Shown one piece after another: positions 1 through 13,470 of a stretch of 64,000 bases of DNA. The stretch's first letter is position 1. Each line of letters starts with the position of its first letter. The notes beneath the pieces were generated by a model. It worked only from the letters and a program-made list of their open reading frames with translations, made no database searches and was not told where the DNA came from. The stretch is from Atopsyche davidsoni (Eukaryota > Arthropoda > Insecta > Trichoptera > Hydrobiosidae), in NCBI GenBank assembly GCA_022113835.1, contig JAILWY010000004.1:1739501-1803500 (forward strand), given 5' to 3'. Position numbers and translations under genes: made by a program.

Positions 1-3000
1 GACAGCCATCCTAGCTCTGATGACACAAAAGTACGTGGAATTCGGATCTGACTTTGCGGTGCTCCTGACCTTCTTGAGCGGTTGCATTGTGTTTTTGATG
101 GGCATCTTCCATTTAGGTAAAGAAATAACCCTCGTTTCTTGCTAATTTTTTTAAAAATATACTTCTATGCAAAGTCATTTACCAAAATATGATTTAATGA
201 TATTAGAGTTAGAATTTTTTACGTTGTTTACGTCAGTGGAAGTGTAAAAACAATTCCAAATAAGACATATGAAGTTAGAATAACATTTGATGACAAAGAT
301 GTCATTTTATTATAATTCTATAGTATGTTAAAAAATAGTAGGAGATTAAAGTAAACAATTATTAATATAATAATTCATTTAATTATAAGTTTCTTTATTT
401 TTCTTTTAGTAAATTTACAAAAGTTTTTAGAGCTATGTGGTGGTGTCAAACTCTATGGGATTTAAAACGCTACGGCTATCTTTTTGCTTCCAGGTTTTCT
501 TATAGAGTTTATATCCATGCCAGTGACAATTGGATTCACGACAGCGGCTGCCATCACCATTGGTTTTACACAACTGCATTCACTTTTAGGCTTTAGTGGT
601 AAGTTGAAAGCTATTAAGATAAAAGGCTTAGTCATTGCATAAATATGCATTAGAAGGCTTAGAATCTGATGAAGCTAATTTACTAGCTATATAGCTATAA
701 ATTTAACTAGTGCCTCGTGGATAGTATTATTAGTATTATATCTACACATAAAGAGATTAAGAGATGAGTTGCTATGAAAATATCCAACCTGAGTCAGACC
801 CACTGTACGATATAAAGACCGGTGCTTTTAGAGGAGTGGAGTCCAGAGTATTTATAGGGTTCTTATACATAGTTGTATTCATTATGAATGACTTGTGAAA
901 AAATAAAAGTGAATAGCAAAATAATGTTTTTTTAACTGTACTAATTGGTAAAATAATGTGAGCTACTGAAAATTGGTTTTTCAAAAGACTTTTAATGTTC
1001 AAATGGTGCATAATTGCTTCAATTGTTGGAGGCATTGATGCCGATTTATAACATAGTCATAATTACTAGAAGCATGTATTGGTCACGTAGGACGAAAGAG
1101 CTCTTACACTGTTTGACTTTGTTTATATTTATATAATGAAGGACTATAAAGTAAATTCCTCTATAATCAATAGTTTAAGAATCTTGATAGATTTAAACTT
1201 TGTAAAAAAAATATTTTAAAATTAAACTAGGTTGTTTTTGAGTGGTTAATTGACATGCGCATGAGCAAATTTGCTGATGTATTGACGTATGAGATTATAA
1301 AAAGCCTAGCTTGTAAATCCATGCATCGGTCGGGAAAAACCTGTCTCGCACGCAACTGTCTATCTCTGTCTAACATCAATCAGATTGCTAATCCAAAACA
1401 TTGACATTGGTTTCTTAGGTGTTGGGTCGCATCAATTAGATACGCTAACCTACGATCTAATTAATTATAGATCGATCTATATATTGACACATTGACATAT
1501 TGAATTAGGCAATAACACATCTTTTGAATCTGTTTCTACTGTCCTTGTTAATCAATCGTCTTTAAAACGTTGATTGAAGACATTTTTCTGAGAAATCTCT
1601 TTGATCTTTAAGATATGCATTATTTACTTAGATTATTTTTTATTTATCTTCATTCCACCAGTTGGAGGCGTTCAAGGTATGATTCTCTGAAAACACAAGT
1701 CTTTACATGAACAGGTTGGCAAGTGGTAGAAAATATTTAGAGATAATCGGGGCTAGATCCCTCGACTTGTCTCCATGCAAGCCACTGGACCAAGAGGTGA
1801 TCAAAAATAAAAAAAATTGAATTCACCATTGCAATGCATCTTTATTATACTTTGAATAAATTTAATTATCTTAAGTCATAGATTAGACACAAACAGACGT
1901 CATAAGTGGTACAAATATTTTTAACTGATAAAATTTTTGGATTAGTATTGTGTACAAGTCATTCTCCGATTAATCAAATTATTGAATGATTGATTTAACA
2001 GGATTATATTAAAAAATAATTAAACAAAAACATATTTACCCAAGGACCATGATTTAATCAAATAGACTCGCTTCACTGTCATGCAATGATTTTCATTTTG
2101 AGTTATTTTATTTATAGTACATAAGAAAAGTGCATAATTAATATTAACTCAAGTTCTAAAATAATTCATCAATAATTGGAGGCTACTTAGAACAAAACAC
2201 AGATTGCCAAAGATATTACATACTAATAATATTATTAACTCACGAGATATCGGCAATGAAAGATTTGGTTTTGTGTTTTTTCCAGGTAAATCTGACACGT
2301 TCCTGGATGTCTGCATAAACCTCATAAAAAATGGACACACCGTGCGGTTATGGGATTCCATTTTGGGAATTTCAACTATCATCATCCTTCTGCTTCTTAG
2401 AGTAAGTGCAGTAACAACAACCAATATTTATAAACGAAAAATCAATTGCTAGTTGCTATAGAGGTCTCAGGCCACACTCGGACTCATCGTGGAATTCATA
2501 AATTGGTGCATTGAGATGGACCCTCCTCATCGAGGACTTGTCGGAAAAGCCAGGAATTTTTATGTAAATAATTTCTAGAGTCATCTGTTGACAGGAGAAA
2601 AAATTAATATTCTCAATTTTGAGCTTCATTATTTTATTTTAAAAGTACCAACAAAACGTCCATGCAAACTATGTCAGTGTTTTCATTTATCAGAAGATGT
2701 CATTAATATCTATTGACAGTTAAAAAAACTTATATGCAAAGTATGCATTGATTATTTTTCACTTGCAGGAGTTGAGAAGATGGGGCAGTAGAACTAGTGC
2801 CACGGGGACATCTCTGTGCAAAAGTATTTTCTCCAAGATAATCTGGCTTATCTCTCTGGGACGAAATGCTATTGTTGTCATCCTCGGCTGCGTCACTGTT
2901 TGGCTCTTCAAGCAACACGGTATGGAACCCTTCAGGCTGATAGGTAAGGATCCATCCGTATGCTGTGTGACTTTGGCTTTGACTCTTGATACTAAGTGGA

Positions 3001-5603
3001 CAAACTTCAATATATTTTGCTTTACAGGTGGCAATGTAACGCAGGGCCTGCCTCCGTTTGAACCGCCGCCTTTTACTACCGTATTGAACAATGAAACGTT
3101 AAGTTTTGTAGACATGGTAGAAAAACTAAACATCAGTGTCATAACGATATCTCTGATATCAATATTGGAGTCTATTGCTATCGCAAAAGCATTTGGTAAG
3201 TGAAGACTATTCCTTCATATTTTATATACAACTCCTCATGCAGATTATATACTAGTTTTCCTCGAAATTACCATCTCTTTCAACAATGTGGTGGTGTGAT
3301 GTCGGTTTATGTCCAACCTTTACACGCGAGGCATGTCTGTATACATTTGTTTTTATATTATTATAAGCAATTTCTTGACGCGCATTATAACTAAAATGAA
3401 TATGTATTTATATTCTAGCTGGAGGTAAAATTGTGGATGCGACTCAAGAGATGCTCGCTCTCGGGGCGTGTAATATTATGGGATCTTTTGTAAGGAGCAT
3501 GCCCACTACGGGCTCGTTCACGCGCACCGTTGTCAACAACGCTTCTGGCGTGCAGACTACTTTTGGAGGCATATTCACAGGTAATTATACTATATTAGTT
3601 TATTGGATTAAGTGCTGTTATATACATGATTAAAAACCACTTGACTGCAGTTTTTCAATCAAATTGCTGATCAAGATTTCTGAGTGTCTTCTTTGATTTC
3701 TAGGTGCGTTGGTGCTGATGGCACTGAGTTTTTTGACTCCCGTGCTGTACTTCATTCCCAAGGCCGTGTTGGCTGGACTCATCATCAGCGCCATGATATT
3801 CATGGTGGATTTTGAAATTGTGGGACTTTTGTGGAGATCTAAAAGTTAGTAAACATCATTGATGCAATTTTATATATATATAAATAGCAACATCCATTTT
3901 TGTACTGTAAATAATTTAATTTTGGTATTTGATTTTAGAAATTGAACTCCTGCCATTTTTTAGTACCTTATTATGCTGTTTGTTCATTGGGTTGGAGATA
4001 GGAATCGTTGTCGGAATTATAATAAATATTTTGTTAATATTGGCGCATGCGGCTCGACCAGAGATTAATGCCGAAATCATCAAGGTATGTGCATAGGTAA
4101 TTCTCCACTTGCATTAGTTGTTAAGAAATTATTTAAATTAAGGTCTTAATCTCTCTATATGAATTTTATTTCAAGACTACACAATTTTAATATCTTAACT
4201 GATTTTAAAAACCATAATATTAAAGGTAGAATATGTTGAGACTTTTCGACTACAAAAAGTGTTGTTCTCCTTTTGCAATTGAACATTTTATTATTTCTAA
4301 ATTGCTTTATAAAACTAAGATTTTCTTGTATCGATAGATCCAAAATCAAGACGTTATGGTGATTGCTCCTACGGATAGTCTGATGTACTGCTCTGCAGAC
4401 CATCTCTCTAGAAGTGTTCTCATGCTGACCTATTCTAAGAAATACACCAACAACACTACCTTCATGGTGATCATCGACGGAAGCAGGATCAAGAGGATCG
4501 ACGTTACAGTTGCCAAGGTTATACCTAAATAAATACACGACATTAAGAAATAAATGCTTAACATACTACTAAGTATTATGCAACCGTTACTACTTTACAA
4601 CTTCAACTTCTGATACACTCGTAGAATTAAACTGACTTTTAAACGTTTGTAAAGGTGGATTGTGCACGTTTAATTGGTCGTTGATAAAAATATATTTGAT
4701 TTATCATTTTTTTTGGGGTTTCTAAGAGAATTTACTAATTTTCTTACTATCAAGATTCAATGATTTCTCAATTCAAATTATGTGATTTAGATTCACAACG
4801 AATACGATTTGCTGAATGGATAGGAAGTAAATGAAAATAGTTTTGTAATGAGCGAAATTTTAATGCTATTTCAGAATCTGAAGGTGATGATAGAGAACTT
4901 CAAGAAGAGGAATCAAAAAGTGTTCCTGTGGCTCTTTGCTCCGGCTGTTCAGAATGTTTTGTCGGCCATTTACTCCGATGCCAACTTGATGTACATTGAA
5001 CAAACAAGCCTCGAGGAAATTATCAAATGTAAGTAAATTATATAACCTAAAGTCTAAGCACCCACGATGATACTTAAAAAAATGTCACCATCGTAACTGC
5101 TACGCTGTTGAGGCTAGCTAGCAAGACGTTATCTTTCTGTTAAGTCTGCTTATTCAATTCCACGAGCAGAAGACACTCAAGGTCAGATATTTTAATCGTG
5201 AAGCTTGTAACTACACCACTAAGGAAATTGGAGCTGTGTCCAAAATATCCCTGGAATTCGATGTGGGCTTTTGCTTTTTCCTTTGAGAGAATTTCAAAGG
5301 CCACACTTATTGAGATTAAAATTTAGTAAATTATTATTAATTAATTATTTAGTAAATAAGTAAATAAATTGTAAATTTTACTTTGTATATATTTTCCTTG
5401 AGAAATGAAAATAATACGGAAGCGAGAAAAAATTGCCTCAAAAAGCACTAATAAATCAAGGCTTTTACTGTTTGTACATAAATCTAAGTTGACAGCTGAG
5501 CTTTGAATTTCTTTGATCGCCGATTAATAAATTTGTTTGAATTCCAGATGCAGGATCCACAGATCAAGGAGTGTTTGAGGAGATTATCCTTGCAAGCGGA
5601 TAA
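1..5603 (+). CDS. SLC26-family sulfate/anion transporter (SLC26A11-like), 3' eleven exons; 5' end outside window
   Basis: Plasma-membrane anion exchanger or sulfate transporter of the SLC26/SulP family. Exons joined in frame by GT/AG sites: 1-116, 494-598, 2286-2401, 2769-2943, 3028-3195, 3419-3580, 3704-3844, 3939-4084, 4338-4517, 4875-5028 and 5548-5603 (stop TAA 5601-5603). They give about 505 residues, so roughly the first 100 of a ~600-residue protein are missing. Seen: the family segment GFLIEFISMPVTIGFTTAAA across exons 1-2, several hydrophobic helices, the conserved ATQEMLALGACNIMGSF in exon 6, and a cytoplasmic STAS domain in exons 9-11 (from IQNQDVMVIAPTDSL to the end). All phases agree across every junction. 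The insect sodium-independent sulfate anion transporter group is the best match by memory; the substrate cannot be read from sequence. The gene is convergent with RINT1. Confidence 0.93.
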
Positions 5604-6047
5604 ACCAATTTATTTATATTAGGACTAAGTAAACATTAGTAACTTATAAATGTCATTTTATACAAAGACAGTCTAATTTTAAGTATTTAAGTTATATTAA
5701 CATAAGATTAATTAATTATTTATATTGGTGATAATTATATTGACACACATTGCAGCAAACGACGGCAACCATGTTATAGATATACAATGTGCCCTAAAAG
5801 TTGTGGTATCATTCAGAAATAGCTCCAAAGCATCGCACCTAATCCCATAATATCGCCATAGATAAAATTTACATGTATTTTTGTTTAAAACGCTTTTTTT
5901 CTGCTGTTCTGTTTGGATAATGGCTATTTGGCATTCCGCTGTCGATATTGTAATGAGTGAATTTAACAAGTCTGTGATAAATAGTAATTTTTCAAATGTA
6001 AGAATCGTGTTGAGAATTTTATATGAATATATTTTTTTGTAATTGTA

Positions 6048-6053
6048 AATAAA
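6048..6053 (+). terminator. Candidate poly(A) signal AATAAA for the SLC26 gene
   Basis: An AATAAA hexamer lies about 445 bases after the SLC26 stop codon, followed by a T/G-containing stretch. Such hexamers are frequent in this AT-rich DNA, so the assignment is positional only. Confidence 0.3.
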
Positions 6054-6412
6054 TTATTATGTTGCGACGGTGACGAGGGCTTCAGACAAATGTTTTAAAT
6101 GACTTAAAATATTTTATCTCAAACCCTTTTTACTTATAAGCTTGGCTTATGCTTATTGAATAAGTTTTATTCCGAGAGCACAAAAGATGTTTTAATGATT
6201 TTATTAATAAATTTTTTAACCATAAAATATACATTTAAAAAAATAGATGAAGCATTTTTTATTAATTTAATAACAAATACAAAACAGTAACAGCAGTGTA
6301 ATAATATATATGAAAAATTAAAACAATCGAAATAAAAATAAAATTTTGTTAATAAACACAACCAATCAGATATGAAGGTAAGCATAATTTTTTAAATATT
6401 TTAATATAATAA

Positions 6413-6535
6413 AATATTTGAGTGATTTTTCCACATGATTATCAAACTGAGTATTTTATCACTCAAGCATTTAATTCTATTCAAAATATTAAAATAGAAT
6501 TCCACCAAGTACTCTCTGCCGAAAATATTGATTAT
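6413..6535. repeat. Copy 1 of a short dispersed repeat (MITE-like), partner at 56 kb
   Basis: This segment contains a TTGAGTGATTTTTCCACATG-type motif with an internal inverted ATCACTCAAG, followed by GAATTCCACCAAGTACTCTC and GCCGAAAATATTGA. The same ordered motifs occur at 56011-56190, with a longer palindrome between them. Two copies 50 kb apart, with hairpin potential and no coding sequence, suggest a MITE family. No target-site duplication could be defined. Confidence 0.55.
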
Positions 6536-6952
6536 TTATAATTTTTTTAAATATTTGTAATCAACTATATATATATTTTAAAAATCCTCTTGTCATTCTC
6601 ATATCACTTAGTTCATTTCTACGGTACTTATTTGATGAAGAATATTTGCTAGTAATCCCAGTGTGCGCTTTGTCTGAAAGGAAAAAGTGCTCACTACATG
6701 AATTATTTTTGTAATTTAGCAATGAAGTTGGTTATATTTGCTATAAAATTACGAATCAGTCCTGTCATGAATAAAATTAAATTGTTTCACATAATTTTTT
6801 TTCATTTGTTGCAGCCAGTCAAAAATTGATCAAAGCAAATGAAATCAAAAGTTTACGAAAACATATTTAAAGGCATCCAGTTGCATTGCTTGTATGATCG
6901 GCATGCCACTGCAAAACATTCATCAGAATGCAGATAAAGAAGATAGGATATT

Positions 6953-9900
6953 TTATTGATGGATTGACAGGTCGGTTCTCTGGCTGAGAACCCTCTGAGT
7001 GTCTTCGATGGCGAGGTGCCGGACTGCGAGCTCCGCGAGGGCGTTCGGGGCGTAATCCTCGGAGACTCCGGGGCCTCCCGACGTAGCCTCTTGTAGAGCC
7101 TCTTTCAGGAGAATAGCAGAGCCGAGTGGAAGCAGCAGAAGAGTGCAGGACTCTTTTATTCTGTATGCCAAAAACAGGTGATCAATAACAACCTATGAGG
7201 ATAGGACAACTTATCTAGGAGGATAATAAGTTCCTCTTAGATTATCTGAGCTTGGATGTCTCCTGTTCGTTGAGTTAACATTAAAAAATAGGATAAAAAG
7301 TATATTTTAGAATATTGACCCTCCATTGGCAGTGAAACTGTTGTAAGTACCTCGGAAAGTGTGCCTCTGGCGAAGGTGTGCATTGGGCAAAGATAGCCAT
7401 GAGGTTACGCGTCATGTCGAACTGGAACTGCTGAGCTCCTCCAATACACCACCAGCATTCCACCACCACTTCCTGGAAAGCGAAATTTACAGCATCATCA
7501 GAAAAGTTCTACCATTATTGTTCGAGACAAATGGCATTTAGAAATATTGAATATGTTTTAATGATATTTGCGTAGATACTTTTTATTTTAAATAAATTTA
7601 AATAAAAAAAATCCATGGCATGAGAGTAAGTATTTTTTTATTTATTATAAAGTAAATATTTTTGTTTTGCGATGCCAGAAAATGTACTATAGAATAAAAA
7701 ATGAAAGTTAACCTCAAAAATCAAGAGATCGATCTCCCTGGCAACAGCTCTCCACAGCGGACCGAAGAGATCGGGAACCAGAGCAGTCTTGAGGCGCAGC
7801 AGGCGCGCCCCAAGGGCTCCCAGAGGGGCACACAATGCGGGGGACAACCAACGACACCGCCAGTCTTGCTCCGGAATACAATGCCATCTGTAGAACATTG
7901 GAATGATAATAGATATGGAATATTTCAATAAATAAAATAAAAAGTATTCGGATCATTGATTAACTGACTTTTGGTTACGATAGTCCCTGGACGCGGCCTT
8001 GACTTCTAGCACAAGGTCGTCACACAGGAGACTGCAGGTTCCATCCACCAGCCTTCCCAGCAGACCCGGTATTTCTTCAAACACCCCTGCTTCGGGATCG
8101 CTCTCGTCTGTTACCTCCGGGATCTGAAAATTCATTTAAAAAACTTAATCACAAAATCAATAAAAGATATTGTCATATATCTCAACAACTGCTAATTATA
8201 AACCACAAAATATTAAAACTGCCTCTTGAACCAGTGCTTTTTGCTTTACGAAGCCAGAACCTTACGTGATAACCACTTGAGTCAGCTAAATAGACCTTTA
8301 GAGAGCTCTGATAAAAATATTCATGAGTATCAAACTATTTACCTGCATGAACTTTGGAGCAATCTTCTTCGGCATGGCGCCATGCTGCAGGTGCTCGACT
8401 TCCAACTGCGCCAGTTCTTTGGATTCCACTTCCACTTCCTTCAGCGATATGGAGCCTCGATGCTTGTCTCGCAGAGCGGCTACTACCTTAGCTATAAAAT
8501 AATAATTAATTAGCAATATTTATTAACAGTCCCTTTGAATTTCAATATAAGTTTAGGTACAAGTGGGATTTGAACTCAATGTATCAATTATCTAAAAATA
8601 TGTACTGTAACACAATAAGCCTGAATAATTTACAAATGTGAATTTATTAAATATTAATTAATAATCATCATTCAACACGAGAATCGGCATTGTTGTAGAT
8701 ACTTATTGATACAGACAAATTTTTAAGCTAAATATATTTACTTTCAGGTCTTGATAAGTCTTCAAACGATGACTTGTGCGGAGTCGTATCAAGGTCAGGG
8801 ATTGGCATATGCTGGAGTTCCGTGAAGTAGTGGAATTGTCTCTTGTAGTAGTGCAGTTGGAGGTAGGGCTGCAATGCATTAAATCATATTATACAGAATG
8901 AATCCAAACTGTGTACAAACATTTTATCCATCTGATATGTATGGCATATTCATCATCTTCATCGTTACAACCATGGTGGATCTGGCCAAGAAAATATGCC
9001 AGCGGTCCCTGCTCAGTGCTGCTATCCTCTTAAATTTTATCCACCTCTTTCATATTTTTTAACAGCCTTCACGTTTTCAAGGCGTAATCTTTTCGTAAGG
9101 AATTTCAAAGTATTCTCACGACAGATTGCGCCCAGTCCAGCAGGGCCTGCCTCAGACGGTGGGTGACATTCAGCATGGCCAGAAGCCCCCCTCCTCCGCC
9201 CCCTCCGAGGTCGTCCCCCGCGCGCTTCAGGTCCTCTCCCAGCAGCTGAGTCAGGCGCACCCTTAACTCTTCGCACAGCTCCATCTGCAGCTCCAGGAAC
9301 TGTAGTCTGTGAACAAACAGAGCACCCTGTATTCCCAAAGACTTTCAGGAATCTCGAAATCAAATACTCTCCGTACTAAACAGAACATAAATACTAAAAA
9401 TATAAAATAGTGCTAAGAAAGAAGTTAGTTAAAAAAAAAAGCCACCGGCTAAGATTCTATTCAAATATTAACTCACCTATGTCCAGGCTGAGGTAGAAGA
9501 GAATAGCGATCGTGGACAGTCTGAAGAAGAGAGATGAGCCAATCGGCTCCTTGGGGCATGACCTCTACCTCATCGCCACCTGCCAGTGACTGCAGCCACT
9601 CTGTACCGCTGAGCATATCGTCTATCTTCTGGATGGCGACTGAAATTTGATACATCCAACTGTGGTACACCATTTATCAAAAACACTTTAGGGAATAACA
9701 CGAGAGGCGTGTTACGAGTAAGATCCTATTCGTTGTACATTACAAAGTGTAAAACAGCATAAATATCTTACATTTTTTCTCGACTGCCAGCCATCGTACA
9801 AGATATCTGGCATCTGTCAGAACGGCAGTGAGTCGGGGACAGTCTGAAGGAAGTCCCATTCCTCGCATGCCCAGCAGCTCTCTCTCCATGCCAAGGGCCT

Positions 9901-11625
9901 CGTCCACTGCGTGCGAGAATAGAGCATCGTCAGAGGAGACCGTCGCTAGGAGGGCGTGCAAGCGCTCCACACCCAGCTGCATCAAGCCGCAGAGGAATTC
10001 ATCCTGGAAGTCGAAAATATTAAATTTGATGGTACATTAGAAAGCTGAGTTTCTATAATTGCATATTATTTTAAAGAATAACTAGGTCAGTTTTTAGAAT
10101 CATTACGAACCTGTACATCTATATGCATATCGAGTCCTTCTACAACGGGCTGGAGATGCTTTTCTAAAAACGGGTTATGATCTCTCAGCCACGATAAGAT
10201 CTGTGTCAGAAACCATTCTGGTCTGTCAAGGCGATTTGTACGACGACCCCCGGAGAAGTGGAAGGCAAAGCGTTTCTTTAACGGCTTCAAGAGAAGTCTA
10301 ATCGGTAAACTGAGGCTTAGTTCTGGAAAAAAAACGGTTTGTTTAGTATTGTTATATTTAATTAAGATCAACAGTTAATATTTTCGGTGTAGCGAAGGGC
10401 TGCCATGCTTTGGGGGAGATGAACTGGAGGATGAACCGACCAAAGAACCAGATAACCTCAAGATTGACCTTACACTCACCAGAAATAATTTCCTGCTTCT
10501 CATTTAGCAGTATAGTTCCTTCTGCAGGGATCTGTATCTGCAATAAATATTGTGAAATCTGGCGAAACTTTGCCATGGTCTCTGGAGATACGGTTGAAGT
10601 GAGAGACATGGTGGTCGACGTGAACGGCCATCGTATCTGCTTGAGAACTTCTTCAAACTCTCTGTAAAATTATAAGTAATAGTATAAAAGTATCCTAAAA
10701 AGATTATGCAATCACTTTAATATCTCCATAAATGCTTTTCTATCCGGCCTATCAGACAAGAGAATGTTTTTTTGTAGTACCGAATATCTTTTAATAATGT
10801 TTTAGATTTATGTCTATTTGCCAGAACGGGAATGATATGTGAATTATAGAAGTCACTTACTTTGTAAATTTATCTTTGAGGATATTGTACCAATAGCGCG
10901 AAGTCTCCGAGATGAATGTTCCTCGATGGCCATCTCTGTACAGTTCCTTTAAATCATACAGAGTCTGCAGCAGAAGAACGCTTTGTTCGGAATCGGTGCA
11001 TCTCTTAATATCATAACTGAAAATAATGCAGATAAATTAATAACATGTTGTTTGTTTCTCTTGCTATCTTTAAAAATTTTGTTTAATATATATTATTTTA
11101 AATAATAAATATAAATTATTTTGGTGAAAATGATGTTGCAAATGCAAAAATAATATAAATACCTTAATCTATTGACTGTATCCAGTGACTCGAAATATTC
11201 TTTAGATGCTTCGAGTTGCCTCACTTGTAGTAGAAGCTCGCCGAGTTTCTCTGTGACCGGTTCCATCTTGCTGAAGAGCTTTTCATTCTTCTCGCAGGTC
11301 TTCCTGCCATCTTCCTGGTACTTTCTGATCTTCTCACTCGTAGCTTGTGCCTTTGCTAAGGCAGCCGAAACCTTCGAAGGTACTTCGCTATTGGCCAATG
11401 ACAACTAAAACATCATAAAAATTTTAAAAGATCAAATAAAAAATTATGTTTGGGAATTTTTAATATAGACCGCATAGAATTATTTACCGATTTTTCCAAA
11501 TTATTTTTCTTTTCCAATAGGTCCTTTCTTATGTCATATATTCGATCAAAGTCCTTCAAGTCTGTTCCTAGTTGCTCGTTTAAGTCGTAAATAATATTTT
11601 TCTTGGCCTCTTCATTCATTTTCAT
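6953..11625 (-). CDS. RINT1: RINT1 / Tip20-family vesicle tethering protein, complete, 14 exons
   Basis: Subunit of the ER NRZ (Dsl1-type) tethering complex with ZW10 and NAG; it acts in Golgi-to-ER retrograde transport. Exons (gene order, minus strand): 11488-11625, 11163-11404, 10861-11016, 10480-10661, 10111-10322, 9772-10003, 9477-9639, 9120-9306, 8742-8868, 8343-8491, 7969-8123, 7713-7887, 7351-7472 and 6953-7160. Every junction is GT/AG and in phase, giving about 815 residues (human protein ~790). Seen: an N-terminal charged coiled-coil region (KAQATSEKIRKYQEDGRK) and TIP20-domain hallmarks RPEWFLTQILSW-like, VEKKFAIQKIDDML across exons 6-7, and the near-C-terminal QFQFDMTRNLMAIF and LGSAILLKEAL. 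The start is the first ATG of the exon, MKMNEEAKKN; a second ATG two codons on is possible. One weakly conserved stretch (exons 9-10) fits less well, but its phases agree. Confidence 0.95.
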
Positions 11626-12540
11626 ATCATTAATATTATCAGATTAATAATAAACTTTTGTACACTTGAGCAAACACCACCCAACTTTAGAAGAAAACTA
11701 TTTACATTATGATTAAACCACCAAAAAATATACTATAACTTATTGTAATAAATGCATTTAATCTATAAATTTATACACCATTTTTTTATTTTAAAATTAA
11801 TATAAAAATAAATACTTTCAAGTTCCAAGACTTTGACATTTGAATTTGACAGAGCATGACAGTCGGAGACGTCAGCGCAACGTCTTCTTCATTTAAAATT
11901 TAAGGCTACTGAATATATTCTTATGGTATACTCTTACATATTAAAAAAAAAACTATTTGTTAAATTATACATTCAATTTACGGTCTTACCAATATATATT
12001 TAAAAAATCAAAATATTTCAATCATTTATAAATTTTCACCTAAAGAATTTTAGTAATAAAATGAAAGAAATTTCGTGGTTTTGAATTTTTTTTGCAGCAG
12101 GTTGTGTGTTCACAGTAATCTCTTTCAAGTTTCAATTATATTCGTATTATTATAAGCATATTTAAATCACTTTATATTTCACGACATCTTTTTAGTTTTT
12201 CCCTTATTAAAAATTCTAAAATACCCTCTGTTTGTACCGTTTATGCTAATCCATCATCTATCGCAGGTACATATTAATATTTTTGGAGGTGACTCGATAC
12301 TTCCAGGTAGACGTGACTAGGCAGGTTTGAACAAAGGCAAAAATGCTGACACAACATTAAAGCATACCTATTTTAAAATATCACCACAATAGAATCGATA
12401 ACTTGTTAAAAATATTACACCTTGCATGCATGTCAGTAAGGGGAAGAAAAAAAAACGACAAATGCAACAGTTTATTATTATTATTTGTACAGAACAAAAT
12501 TTTATTAAGACTACGATATATTTATATAAGACTACGTATA
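11626..12540. other. AT-rich gap upstream of RINT1; promoter expected here
   Basis: No coding exon was recognised. The RINT1 start lies at the left edge, so its minus-strand promoter and 5' UTR should lie at about 11.65-11.95 kb. A slightly GC-richer patch with a GACGTC motif occurs near 11870. No repeat could be matched elsewhere in the window. Confidence 0.4.
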
Positions 12541-12559
12541 TTATTTTTAGAAGACTACG

Positions 12560-12785
12560 TATATTACTTTTTGGGGATCTTTATATTGCTGCTGCCCAAT
12601 AGCATTATTATATAATCCTTTCCTTACAAAGCTCTGGGGTTTAGATCTGATACAGAAACAATAGCAGGAGGCCCCCTCCACGTACTCCCAGAGCACATCT
12701 CTGTCCACTACTCCATTACCGATCCTCAACATACGCTTAGGGTACAGAATAGCAGCCAGGCACAAGCAACAGAATGTCTCCATTC
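12560..12785 (+). repeat. Dispersed repeat, copy related to those at 46.1 and 47.8 kb
   Basis: The stretch beginning TTGCTGCTGCCCAATAGCAT and ending near CAGGCACAAGCAACAGAATG recurs in the same order at 46083-46285 (+) and inverted at about 47740-47920 (-), with about 75-85% identity by eye. The 12.5-kb copy lacks the half that precedes this point in the other copies, so it is a 5'-truncated member. The spurious minus ORF here is repeat sequence. Confidence 0.75.
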
Positions 12786-12871
12786 TGTAAAAATGCTAGG
12801 CAGCATAGGAAATAAAGAAAAAAAAGGGTAAAAGCATAACTTTGGAATTGAAGATGAAGGTGTTAAGATGA

Positions 12872-13144
12872 ATGGAAAATGGAGGCAAAGCAATAATTGT
12901 TGGCAAAGATTTTGGACTCACAGAAACGATTTTTAAAAATCAAGAAAAAATTAAAGTTTCCAGCGAAAGTTCAACTTCAAAACTTTCTCGTTCGAGGTTC
13001 TCTACCCTAGAAAGAATGGAGAAGTTACTGTCAGTCTGGATCGAAGATCTACGAAACCCCGATATACGCGAATTTCACTTAACGCGATTTTTTCCGGAAC
13101 GTATCCCTCGCGTAAAGCGGGGTATTACTATGCGTCGCAAGTGA
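12872..13144 (+). pseudogene. Tigger/pogo-like transposase fragment (CENP-B-type helix-turn-helix remnant)
   Basis: A 90-codon open frame contains VGKDFGLTETIFKNQEKIK and RFSTLERMEKLLSVWIED. These resemble the N-terminal DNA-binding (CENP-B/jerky-type HTH) region of Tigger transposases. It is cut short and the rest of the transposase (DDE domain) is absent. The frame then runs straight into a terminal-repeat-like sequence (13060-13135). This is a deletion derivative, not a working gene. The assignment rests on remembered family patterns. Confidence 0.55.
13060..13135 (+). repeat. Tigger/pogo-like element terminus, copy 1
   Basis: The segment from ATACGCGAATTTCACTTAAC to AAGCGGGGTATTACT matches 44995-45062 with only a few differences. 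The pattern (a GC-punctuated end finishing in ...GGGGTATTACT) is like Tigger-type terminal inverted repeats, and it directly follows the CENP-B-type HTH fragment. No matching opposite terminus was found nearby. Confidence 0.6.
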
Positions 13145-13205
13145 ATTATGGTAATCTGAATATTGCCGCGGGTTATCGCTCGAGGGTGTACCTGGGCGGT
13201 TCAAG

Positions 13206-13470
13206 GTGAGCGAGCATTCGGTTTCCGTCCCCGGAGCCGCTTTCGGCATGGGTAATTGGCACCGCCACACCTCGGCAGCCCCCATGGAGGCATGGCGGCT
13301 GCACACCCGGCCTGCTCGCCGCCATGACCGACAGCTGCGCCCGCCGGGACGTTACAACTCCAAAACCACTTACGCGATAATTCCGTCAGCTGTTAAAATA
13401 CGCATATACAACCACACAGCAGCCTATACGCGCCGCGACGCAACCGACAAAAAAACGCTGACGCCCTGAC
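13206..13470. other. GC-rich unassigned patch
   Basis: This stretch is much more GC-rich than its surroundings and is open in more than one frame, but no protein family is recognisable. A good donor-like GGTGAGCG occurs at 13204. It may be an unrecognised exon, a UTR or part of the adjacent mobile element. Confidence 0.25.
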
